This document shows positions 1 through 6,616 of a stretch of DNA of 6,616 nucleotides, piece by piece. Source of the stretch: JANWXR01 sp033577755 (GTDB lineage: Bacteria; Chloroflexota; Anaerolineae; Anaerolineales; UBA6663); contig JAVQXV010000174.1 of assembly GCA_033577755.1 (NCBI GenBank), positions 1 to 6,616 on the forward strand. The letters are read 5' to 3'. Under the pieces are notes generated by a model that was given only the letters and a program-made list of their open reading frames with translations, did no database searches and was not told where the DNA came from. Positions within the stretch are counted from its first letter, which is position 1. Every line of letters begins with the position of its first letter. A program made the position numbers and the translations under genes.

Positions 1-1073
1 AGAGTTATAAAATCCCGGCGACGGTTGCTTCCCGTTGCCAGCGTTTTGAATTCCGACGCATCCCCGTTGCCGACGTCGTTGCCCGCTTGCAATCGCTGTG
101 TGTTCAGGAGGGCATTAAGGCAGAGAAGGCCGCACTTGAACTGGTCGCGCGCCAGTCCACCGGCGCGTTGCGCGATGCGATTAGCCTGCTGGATCAACTC
201 GTCTCGGCTGATGGCTCGGTGACGTTGGCGCAGGCTCAAATGCTGTTGGGCGCGGCGGCGGGAGAAAGCGTCCAGCGCCTTTCCGCCGCCTTGGCGGTCA
301 ACGACACGACCGCCTGCCTGAATCTGTTGAACGCCGTGATTGACTCCGGGACTGACCCGCGCCAATTTGCCCGGCAGATGGTGGATTACCTGCGCGCGTT
401 GCTGCTTATCCGCCTGGGCAACGCCGCGCTCATCGAGGCTACGACTGAAGATCGCCTCGTCATGTCTAAACAGGCCGAACAGTGGACGACCCCTCGGCTC
501 CTGAACGCGATCCGTGCCCTCAGTGTCGCTGCGAACGAGGCGCGAGGCGGTTGGCAGCCGCAGCTGCCGTTGGAGTTGGCCATAGTGGAGATCACTTCGC
601 CGGTAGCCTCCGAGCCGGCCACAGTCGCACCGGAAAGCTTGCCGGTGGAACGTACACCGTCTCCATCTGCTTCGCCCGTATCATCGGTTTCAACACCACG
701 CCCAACAACACGCTCGACTTTAGCCGCCGGCGGCAGCCCTGCCTCCGCTTGGCAACGTACGCTCGATTTGTTACTGGAAAGAAAGAAGCTCAGTCGGCTC
801 ACTAAAAGCGAGCTGGAGCGTTCGACGGTGGAGCGGTTGGAAGACTCCTGCCTATACATCGTAACAAGCGCCAGTATCCTGAGTCGTCTCAAGGAACGGC
901 CTGAATTCCAGACGGTCATCAACGACGCTTTGTCAGAGGTGATGGGAGCGCCGCACCGTGTGAAGTTTCAGCTCGGTGAGCCTGGCCGGGGAAAATCATC
1001 GGGGTCTGGGGGTGAGTCGCCAGGTGGGTTGGTGGCCGCTGCGCTTGACCTGGGCGGCCAAATCGTGGAGTGA
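1..1073 (+). CDS. dnaX: DNA polymerase III subunit gamma/tau (clamp loader), 5'-truncated by window edge
   Basis: The product is the ATPase motor subunit of the DnaX clamp loader, which opens the beta sliding clamp and places it on primed DNA at the replication fork. The reading frame is open from base 3 and gives 356 residues before TGA at 1071-1073; the start codon, Walker A, zinc-binding and Walker B parts lie upstream of the window. The fragment opens with KIPATVASRCQRFEF; the SRC motif (about residues 10-12) carries the arginine finger. A GALRDAISLLDQL sensor-2 helix follows (residues 54-66), then the helical oligomerisation domain III (about 80-195, including ARQMVDYLRALLLIRL). Next comes a Pro/Ser/Thr-rich linker of about 50 residues and a C-terminal domain beginning near SAWQRTLDLLLERKKLSR and ending in AAALDLGGQIVE. 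This is a long, tau-like form. ybaB starts 63 bases downstream. A possible slippery heptamer lies at 989-995. Identity is clear; only the 5' limit is unknown. Confidence 0.95.
   Translation, partial: SYKIPATVASRCQRFEFRRIPVADVVARLQSLCVQEGIKAEKAALELVARQSTGALRDAISLLDQLVSADGSVTLAQAQMLLGAAAGESVQRLSAALAVNDTTACLNLLNAVIDSGTDPRQFARQMVDYLRALLLIRLGNAALIEATTEDRLVMSKQAEQWTTPRLLNAIRALSVAANEARGGWQPQLPLELAIVEITSPVASEPATVAPESLPVERTPSPSASPVSSVSTPRPTTRSTLAAGGSPASAWQRTLDLLLERKKLSRLTKSELERSTVERLEDSCLYIVTSASILSRLKERPEFQTVINDALSEVMGAPHRVKFQLGEPGRGKSSGSGGESPGGLVAAALDLGGQIVE
989..995 (+). other. Candidate -1 frameshift heptamer inside dnaX
   Basis: The bases G GGA AAA fall in the X XXY YYZ register relative to the dnaX frame (codons CGG GGA AAA). 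Both tRNAs could re-pair after a -1 slip (GGA to GGG, AAA to AAA). An SD-like GGTGA (975-979), complementary to the 16S tail, lies nine bases upstream, which recalls the E. coli dnaX arrangement. The -1 frame reads six more codons and stops at TGA 1013-1015, removing the last 25 residues of the normal product. The nearest clear stem (arms 1033-1039 and 1054-1060) is 37 bases downstream, too far for a typical stimulator. It may be chance. Confidence 0.3.
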
Positions 1074-1124
1074 AACAGCTTCTTGCCGAACATTGTGTTG
1101 GCGGAAGTTGCCGGCACTTCTGAT

Positions 1125-1130
1125 AAGGAG
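1125..1130 (+). promoter_or_regulatory. Ribosome binding site of ybaB
   Basis: AAGGAG is complementary to the 16S tail in this same window (CACCTCCTTT) and sits six bases before ATG 1137. It decides the start of ybaB against an in-frame TTG at 1083, which has no comparable site. Confidence 0.85.
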
Positions 1131-1136
1131 TGTGAA

Positions 1137-1469
1137 ATGCCGAAAATCAAAGGCCAACGCCCACAGCCCGGCGTGAACGCCGGATTAATGGAACGCCTTG
1201 CCAAACTTCAGGATGAAATGAAAGAAGCTCATGAGGCGCTGGGCAAAGAACGTTTGGAAGTGAGTGTTGGTGGCGAGGCGGTTCGAGTCGTCATTGATGG
1301 CCGGCAGCGCCTGCATGCGATACACATTGCACCGGAGGCCCTTACAGACCGAGAGATGCTGCAGGAGATGCTGGTCGCTGCCATCAATAGTGCTATTGAA
1401 CGATCACAGACGTTGGCCGCCCAGCGGCTGCAGGGCATTAGCAGCGCAATCGGCTTGCCGGGGATGTGA
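1137..1469 (+). CDS. ybaB: YbaB/EbfC family nucleoid-associated DNA-binding protein
   Basis: The gene encodes a 110-residue protein of the YbaB/EbfC family, small dimeric proteins that bind DNA and are thought to act in the nucleoid. The family is nearly always found between dnaX and recR, as here. The sequence shows the family layout: an N-terminal amphipathic helix (about residues 17-38, MERLAKLQDEMKEAHEALGK), a central beta-hairpin (40-65, LEVSVGGEAVRVVIDG then RLHAIHIAP) and a long C-terminal helix (70-104) ending in GLPGM. The length is typical. The start at 1137 is chosen because of the AAGGAG site six bases upstream. ATG 1188 would remove the first 17 residues and has no ribosome binding site. 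The gene lies 63 bases after dnaX and 84 before recR, probably in one transcript. The exact cellular role of the family remains poorly defined. Confidence 0.92.
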   Translation: MPKIKGQRPQPGVNAGLMERLAKLQDEMKEAHEALGKERLEVSVGGEAVRVVIDGRQRLHAIHIAPEALTDREMLQEMLVAAINSAIERSQTLAAQRLQGISSAIGLPGM

Positions 1470-1553
1470 ACTCAAACGGTGGGCCGGACAGGGTGGTTAA
1501 CGGCCTCGGCGGCCTTCGAAGATCGGTCAGACCTTGTGTAACGCGGTGCCTGA

Positions 1554-2159
1554 ATGAGCCTATCAGCCGTTCCTCAAGCTGTCCAAAATCTAATTAATGA
1601 GTTCTTGCGGTTACCCGGCATTGGCCCCAAGTCTGCTTCCCGACTGACTTTCTTCTTGTTACGCGGTGATGGACAACAGCCACGCCAACTGGCCGCAGCG
1701 TTGATCGAACTCTGCGAGCGAACGCGTTTTTGTTCCATTTGCCAGAACATCACGGAGAACGATCCCTGTCCAATTTGTGAGGATACCGAACGGGACTCGG
1801 GCCTGCTCTGTGTGGTGGAGGAGCCGCTGGATGTTTTGGCCATTGAGCGTACAGGGCGCTATAAGGGCAAGTATCACGTTCTGCATGGGGTTATCTCGCC
1901 GGTAGAGGGGGTTGGCCCGGAAGACCTAAAGATCCGCGAACTGTTGGCGCGGGTAAAGTCCAATCCGGTTCGAGAAGTGATTTTGGCGACCAACATCAGT
2001 CTGGAGGGCGAGGCGACTGCCATGTATCTGCAAAGACAGATTGCGCCGCTCGGAGTCCGGGTGACGCGCCTGGCCCGTGGTCTGCCGGTGGGGGGTGATT
2101 TGGAATATGCAGATGAGATCACTCTGGTACGGGCTTTGGAAGGCCGGAGCGAGATGTAA
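1554..2159 (+). CDS. recR: Recombination mediator protein RecR
   Basis: RecR acts with RecO (and RecF) to load RecA onto SSB-coated single-stranded DNA at gaps, and forms a ring-shaped tetramer around DNA. The 201-residue length is normal. Domains in order: a helix-hairpin-helix (LPGIGPKSASRLTFFLL, residues 20-36), a four-cysteine zinc finger (C60, C63, C72, C75), a Toprim domain (from about residue 84, with E89/E90 in CVVEEPLDVLAIE and NISLEGEATAMYL at 147-159), and the C-terminal RLARGLPVGGDLEYADEITLVRALEGR. The Toprim segment reads ATNIS where B. subtilis and many others have ATNP. ATG 1554 is the first possible start because an in-frame TGA occupies 1551-1553. The ribosome binding site is weak; GGTG at 1545-1548 is the only candidate. 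No intrinsic terminator follows before the rRNA promoter 30 bases downstream. Confidence 0.97.
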   Translation: MSLSAVPQAVQNLINEFLRLPGIGPKSASRLTFFLLRGDGQQPRQLAAALIELCERTRFCSICQNITENDPCPICEDTERDSGLLCVVEEPLDVLAIERTGRYKGKYHVLHGVISPVEGVGPEDLKIRELLARVKSNPVREVILATNISLEGEATAMYLQRQIAPLGVRVTRLARGLPVGGDLEYADEITLVRALEGRSEM

Positions 2160-2189
2160 AAGCGAGCGAAGTCTTAAGATTAACGGGTA

Positions 2190-2217
2190 TTGACAAACGC
2201 TCCCCAGCTTATATAAT
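2190..2217 (+). promoter_or_regulatory. rRNA operon promoter P1
   Basis: A consensus -35 TTGACA (2190-2195) and a consensus -10 TATAAT (2212-2217) are separated by 16 bases. Transcription should start near 2224. It is the only perfect sigma-70-type promoter I saw and lies about 270 bases before mature 16S. The -10 lies within a dyad, ATATAA-TG-TTATAT (2211-2224). Confidence 0.85.
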
Positions 2218-2305
2218 GTTATATCGCTAGACCTGATCTTGCCGGTGCAACAAACGGCGGATCCAACAACCAGACTCCCCGGGCCGAAGAACCGACCTCA
2301 TTAAC

Positions 2306-2339
2306 CAAATACCGATGCAGGTAGGTGCATCGGTGTTTG
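2306..2339 (+). repeat. 14-bp inverted repeat (hairpin) in the rRNA leader
   Basis: Arms 2306-2319 (CAAATACCGATGCA) and 2326-2339 (TGCATCGGTGTTTG) pair over 14 positions, including one U-G pair, around the six-base loop GGTAGG. The stem sits between P1 and P2. It is not followed by a T-run (next bases CGTCCCT), so a classical intrinsic terminator is unlikely. It could be a leader RNA structure affecting elongation from P1, or a protein-binding palindrome in DNA. Confidence 0.8.
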
Positions 2340-2356
2340 CGTCCCTAAAAGGAGTC

Positions 2357-2385
2357 TTGACAGCTCCAGAGCAGAGCGTTACACT
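2357..2385 (+). promoter_or_regulatory. rRNA operon promoter P2 (candidate)
   Basis: A perfect -35 TTGACA (2357-2362), a 17-base spacer and a -10 TACACT (2380-2385, four of six matches, with the conserved TA and final T) make a good second promoter, with initiation expected near 2392. Tandem promoters are common before rRNA operons. Confidence 0.65.
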
Positions 2386-2401
2386 AACATGGCTCTGTCG
2401 A

Positions 2402-2418
2402 TGAACCTTAACAGTTGA
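2402..2418 (+). promoter_or_regulatory. Possible boxA antitermination site before 16S
   Basis: TGAACCTTAACAGTTGA matches the E. coli rRNA leader boxA region (TGCTCTTTAACAATTTA) at 12 of 17 positions, but the core CTCTTT is imperfect. A competing weak match, GCTCTGT, lies at 2392-2398. If real, it would bind NusB-S10 to protect rRNA transcription from termination. It overlaps the outer base of the processing stem. Confidence 0.35.
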
Positions 2419-2446
2419 ATAGTGACAGGAAGCATCGAGCGGGCCT
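2407..2446 (+). other. 5' arm of the 16S precursor processing stem
   Basis: The segment 2407-2434 is complementary to 4044-4071 on the far side of 16S, with only three mismatches in 28 positions; the core AGTGACAGGAAGCA pairs perfectly with TGCTTCCTGTCACT. Pairing continues inward through 2440-2446 with 4034-4040 after a small bulge. Such stems enclosing 16S are the standard RNase III substrate that releases pre-16S from the primary transcript. Confidence 0.9.
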
Positions 2447-2456
2447 GCGAATTTCC

Positions 2457-3994
<1,538 letters not shown>

Positions 3995-4006
3995 CTAAAT
4001 CCAACC

Positions 4007-4032
4007 GAACGTCACCCTACGGGGCGATGTTC
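4007..4032 (+). other. Spacer hairpin with UNCG tetraloop after 16S
   Basis: GAACGTC (4007-4013) pairs with GATGTTC (4026-4032), one pair being G-U. After one mismatch, CCC and GGG close the loop TACG, a C(UACG)G tetraloop of the very stable UNCG class. The hairpin lies inside the pre-16S processing stem. Confidence 0.7.
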
Positions 4033-4033
4033 A

Positions 4034-4071
4034 AGGCCTGTGGTGCTTCCTGTCACTCCTCAACTGCTAAG
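4034..4071 (+). other. 3' arm of the 16S precursor processing stem
   Basis: This segment is complementary to the leader at 2407-2446. It ends four bases before tRNA-Ile begins at 4076, so the RNase III cuts that release 16S and the RNase P cut at the tRNA 5' end would fall close together. Confidence 0.9.
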
Positions 4072-4075
4072 GTTG

Positions 4076-4149
4076 GGGCCTTTAGCTCAGTTGGTTAGAG
4101 CATCCCTCTGATAAGGGGAAGGTCTCTGGTTCGAGTCCAGAAAGGCCCA
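4076..4149 (+). tRNA. trnI-GAU: tRNA-Ile (GAU)
   Basis: This is a complete 74-nt cloverleaf. The acceptor GGGCCTT pairs with AAGGCCC, the D arm is GCTC/GAGC, the anticodon stem TCCCT/GGGGA has loop CTGATAA (GAT at 4110-4112), and the T arm is TCTGG-TTCGAGT-CCAGA. A is the discriminator base. Genomic CC but not the final A follows (CCT), so the CCA end must be completed enzymatically. Ile and Ala tRNAs in the 16S-23S spacer are a common bacterial arrangement. Confidence 0.97.
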
Positions 4150-4178
4150 CCTCAAGAGAGGATCGTTTTCGGCGCGAC

Positions 4179-4251
4179 GGGGATGTAGCTCAGTTGGGAG
4201 AGCGCCGCCTTTGCAAGGCGGATGTCAGGGGTTCAAATCCCCTCATCTCCA
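4179..4251 (+). tRNA. trnA-UGC: tRNA-Ala (UGC)
   Basis: This is a complete 73-nt cloverleaf. The acceptor GGGGATG pairs with CATCTCC and contains a G3-U70 wobble, the main alanine identity element. The anticodon stem CCGCC/GGCGG has loop TTTGCAA, giving anticodon TGC at 4212-4214; the T arm is AGGGG-TTCAAAT-CCCCT. Discriminator A is followed by TAC, so CCA is not encoded. It lies 29 bases after tRNA-Ile. Confidence 0.97.
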
Positions 4252-4300
4252 TACAAGTGAAGGAATCTAAACGAGGTTGTTGAACAAAAGCGGACATTCA

Positions 4301-4314
4301 AACTGAATAACTCT
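4301..4314 (+). repeat. Spacer direct repeat, copy 1
   Basis: AACTGAATAACTCT differs at two of 14 positions from the copy at 4477-4490. Here it forms part of the small dyad ATTCA-AAC-TGAAT (4296-4308). Confidence 0.5.
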
Positions 4315-4340
4315 GAGTGGCAAATGCGTCTGGCGTCTTG

Positions 4341-4363
4341 CAGCCCGGCCATCTGCCGGGCTG
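4341..4363 (+). repeat. GC-rich perfect hairpin in the spacer
   Basis: CAGCCCGGC (4341-4349) and GCCGGGCTG (4355-4363) form a perfect 9-bp stem with loop CATCT. The following bases, TCTTGTCCC, are only weakly T-rich, so this is terminator-like but probably not an efficient terminator, since 23S lies downstream in the same unit. Confidence 0.75.
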
Positions 4364-4386
4364 TCTTGTCCCTGGCGAGGTGAAGA

Positions 4387-4441
4387 TTTGGCTTTCGCTC
4401 AGAACAGGCAAGTCGCTTGCCGGTTCTGAACGGCAGCCAAA
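4387..4441 (+). repeat. 55-nt imperfect inverted repeat in the spacer
   Basis: Three arm segments pair in order: TTTGGCT (4387-4393) with AGCCAAA (4435-4441), TCAGAAC (4399-4405) with GTTCTGA (4423-4429), and GGCAAG (4407-4412) with CTTGCC (4416-4421). They close on the loop TCG. A partly paired internal loop separates the first two segments and an A-G mismatch the last two. About 23 pairs form in total. It may be an rRNA precursor processing structure or a small palindromic insertion in the spacer. Confidence 0.75.
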
Positions 4442-4450
4442 GCTGCTGAG

Positions 4451-4464
4451 GCCCAAAAGTGGGC
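4451..4464 (+). repeat. Small spacer hairpin
   Basis: GCCCA and TGGGC form a 5-bp stem around the loop AAAG. Confidence 0.5.
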
Positions 4465-4466
4465 AG

Positions 4467-4486
4467 GCACCTTTATAACTGAATAG
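4467..4486 (+). promoter_or_regulatory. Possible boxA-like motif before 23S
   Basis: GCACCTTTATAACTGAATAG resembles the leader motif at 2403-2421 (GAACCTTAACAGTTGAATA), sharing an ACCTT core, an AAC and TGAATA. E. coli rRNA operons carry boxA both in the leader and in the spacer, so the pairing is suggestive, but the match to the known boxA core is weak. Confidence 0.3.
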
Positions 4487-4490
4487 CTGT
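4477..4490 (+). repeat. Spacer direct repeat, copy 2
   Basis: AACTGAATAGCTGT matches the copy at 4301-4314 at 12 of 14 positions. It lies about 30 bases before the 23S 5' end. Confidence 0.5.
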
Positions 4491-4743
4491 GGAAATTCAA
4501 TTTCTCCGCATCACGTGGGCTAAGCTACTAAGGGTGTACGGTGGATGCCTTGGCACCAAACGCCGAAGAAGGACGTGGGACACTGCGATAAGCCTCGGTG
4601 AGCCGTGTGCAGGCGCTATGAGCCGGGGATTTCCGAATGGAGAAATCCGCGCGAGCGAACCTCGCGCATCCCAACATGAATCCATAGTGTTGGGAGGGGA
4701 ACGCAGGGAACTGAAACATCTAAGTACCTGCAGGAAAAGAAAC

Positions 4744-4775
<32 letters not shown>

Positions 4776-4978
4776 CAGCCCAAACCAGCCGCAAGGCTGG
4801 GGTTGTAGGACCGACGTGCGGCAACGGGTGGCTAGCAGAATGGTAGTGAGAAGCCAACCATAGAGGGTGCTAGTCCCGTACGCGAAAGCTGACCCGTTGC
4901 TTGTCGGGATCCTGAGTACTGCCGGACACGCTAACTCGGCAGGAAGCTGGGGAGTCCACTCCCCAAGGCTAAATACGT

Positions 4979-5023
<45 letters not shown>

Positions 5024-5644
5024 CACCCCTGCTAGGGGAGTGAAATAGAACCTGAAACCGTACACCTACAAACAGTCGGAGGGCTAATGGCGGGTTGAGT
5101 GCCTGAGAGATCAGGCGTCTCCCCGCTATGCCTGACGGCGTGCCTTTTGGAGAATGAGTCTGCGAGTTCATTCATGTGGCTAGCTTAAGGGAGTCACACC
5201 CGGAGGCGCAGCGAAAGCGAGTCTGAAGAGGGCGTGTGCTTCCCCTTCGGGGAAGCCGGTCGCATGAATGAGACACGAAACCCGGTGAGCTACCCATGGC
5301 CAGGGTGAAGCGAGCTTAACCGCTCGTGGAGGCCCGAACCTACTGTTGTTGCAAAAACAGGGGATGAGCTGTGGGTAGGGGTGATATGCCAACCGAACCG
5401 GGAGATAGCTTGTTCTCCCCGAAATAGCTTGAGGGCTAGCGTTGCGTGTTCAGTAACGGAGGTAGAGCACTGGATTGGCTAGGGGCCTTATCGGTTACCA
5501 AACCAAACCAAACTCCGAATGCCGTTACTCCAAGCGCAGCAGTCGGACTACGGGTGATGAGATTCGTGGTCGAGAGGGGAAGAGCCCAGATCATCGGCTA
5601 AGGTCCCTAAATTCACGCTCAGTGGAAAACGATGTGGGATTGTT

Positions 5645-5709
<65 letters not shown>

Positions 5710-6477
5710 AAACGATCCTGCGCGGACAATTTACCGGGGCTAAGCGTGATACCGAAGCCGTGAATGTGCCTTCGGATGAGGGCACATAGTAGGGGAGCGT
5801 TCCGCCCGCTGGGAAGGTCGACCGCAAGGACGGCTGGAGCGGACGGAAGTGAGAATGCAGACATGAGTAGCGTAAAACACGTGAGAACCGTGTTCGCCGT
5901 AAATCTAAGGTTTCCGACGCTAGGTCAGTCCGCGTCGGGTTAGTCGGGCCTTAGCCGAGGCCGACAGGCGTAGGTGATGGACATCCGGTCAACATTCCGG
6001 AACCACCCTGAGGAGCGAAGGGGTGACGCAGGACGGTAGGCCAGCCTTCCCAGTGGACATGGAAGGTGCGAAACGTGTAGGCGTTGAGACCGGTAGGCAA
6101 ATCCGCCGGTTGAGCTGAGGCGTGATAGCGAGCCCCCGAGGCATAAGTGGTTGAGCCGAACTGCCGAGAAAACCCTCGTAGCGTTGACGTCAGGGTGCCC
6201 GTACCGCAATCCGACACAGGTAGATGGGTCGAGTAGACCAAGGCGAGCGGAAGAACCCTCGTTAAGGAACTAGGCAAAATGACCTCGTAACTTCGGGAGA
6301 AGAGGTGTCCCTAGGCGTGAATTCGAACAGGAGGAGCGCCCGGGGATCGCAGAGAAGAGGCTCTAGTGACTGGTTAACTAAACCACAGGTCTCTGCTAAG
6401 CCGCAAGGCGAAGTATAGGGGCTGACACCTGCCCAGTGCCGGAAGGTTAAGGGGAGAGGTTAGCGCAAGCGAAGCTT

Positions 6478-6574
<97 letters not shown>

Positions 6575-6616
6575 CGACATCCCCACTGTCTCGGCCAGCG
6601 ACTCAGCGAAATTGTA

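Larger units (their letters stand above)
4252..4517 (+). other. tRNA-Ala to 23S internal transcribed spacer, no protein gene
   Basis: About 266 bases without a coding region. It contains a 9-bp GC-rich hairpin (4341-4363), a 55-nt imperfect inverted repeat (4387-4441), a small hairpin (4451-4464), a near-direct repeat (4301-4314 and 4477-4490) and a boxA-like motif (4467-4486). The last part probably forms the 5' arm of the 23S processing stem, but its partner lies beyond the window. Confidence 0.8.

Noticed and set aside
482..805. 107-codon open frame on the plus strand in another frame of dnaX
   Set aside because: It overlaps dnaX, the dnaX frame carries recognisable domains, and this frame has no family features.
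386..922. 178-codon open frame on the minus strand opposite dnaX
   Set aside because: It lies wholly inside clear dnaX coding sequence, has a composition typical of an antisense shadow and shows no recognisable domain.
1083..1136. TTG start that would extend YbaB by 18 residues
   Set aside because: No ribosome binding site precedes it, whereas AAGGAG lies six bases before ATG 1137, and the extra residues are not part of the family.
2306..2350. Intrinsic terminator for recR
   Set aside because: The hairpin is strong, but it lies downstream of P1 and is followed by CGTCCCTAAAA rather than a T-run.
2315..2404. 29-codon ORF in the rRNA leader (possible leader peptide)
   Set aside because: No Shine-Dalgarno precedes it, its start codon is buried in the 14-bp hairpin, and it overlaps P2; rRNA leaders are not normally translated.
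2358..2404. TTG start preceded by AAGGAG (2349-2354)
   Set aside because: Spacing is only three bases, the TTG is part of the P2 -35, and the product would be 15 residues.
4150..4178. A third tRNA or small gene between tRNA-Ile and tRNA-Ala
   Set aside because: Only 29 bases separate the two tRNAs and no cloverleaf elements are present.
5498..5512. Three tandem CCAAA units
   Set aside because: This matches a naturally A/C-rich conserved stretch of 23S (ACCAA...CAAACTCCGAATGCC in many bacteria), not a separate repeat element.

Overview
The window looks like ordinary chromosomal DNA of a bacterium, probably a member of the Chloroflexota. That placement comes only from my reading of the 16S gene: AAAACGTAGG follows the 515-530 motif, the 910 region reads GGGGACCCGCACAAGC, and the 790 loop reads ATTAGAAACCCC. 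I cannot fix the class without an alignment. All genes are on the plus strand. I found no mobile element, CRISPR array or defence cassette, and no strong sign of an undescribed system.

Layout. Positions 1-1073 hold the 3' two thirds of dnaX (DNA polymerase III clamp-loader gamma/tau subunit), cut by the window edge. It is followed by ybaB/ebfC (1137-1469, strong Shine-Dalgarno) and recR (1554-2159). This is the widespread dnaX-ybaB-recR replication/recombination cluster. Only 30 bases after the recR stop a ribosomal RNA operon begins: promoter P1 (perfect -35 and -10), a structured leader with a 14-bp hairpin, a second promoter P2, a 16S gene (about 2492-3994), a spacer with tRNA-Ile(GAU) and tRNA-Ala(UGC), and about 2.1 kb of a 23S gene that runs off the right edge.

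How the parts work together. The DNA flanking 16S forms a long base-paired processing stem (2407-2446 with 4034-4071), the usual RNase III substrate that frees pre-16S. The stem ends four bases before tRNA-Ile, so RNase III and RNase P cuts would be close together. The tRNA-Ala to 23S spacer is unusually rich in hairpins, including a 55-nt imperfect inverted repeat. Similar boxA-like motifs lie upstream of both 16S and 23S.

Most worth checking: (1) a G GGA AAA heptamer in the zero frame near the 3' end of dnaX, with an SD-like GGTGA upstream, which resembles a -1 frameshift site; (2) the hairpins in the rRNA leader and spacer; (3) the gene order, which resembles the dnaX-yaaK-recR-(yaaL-bofA)-rrnA order I recall from Bacillus subtilis near its replication origin.
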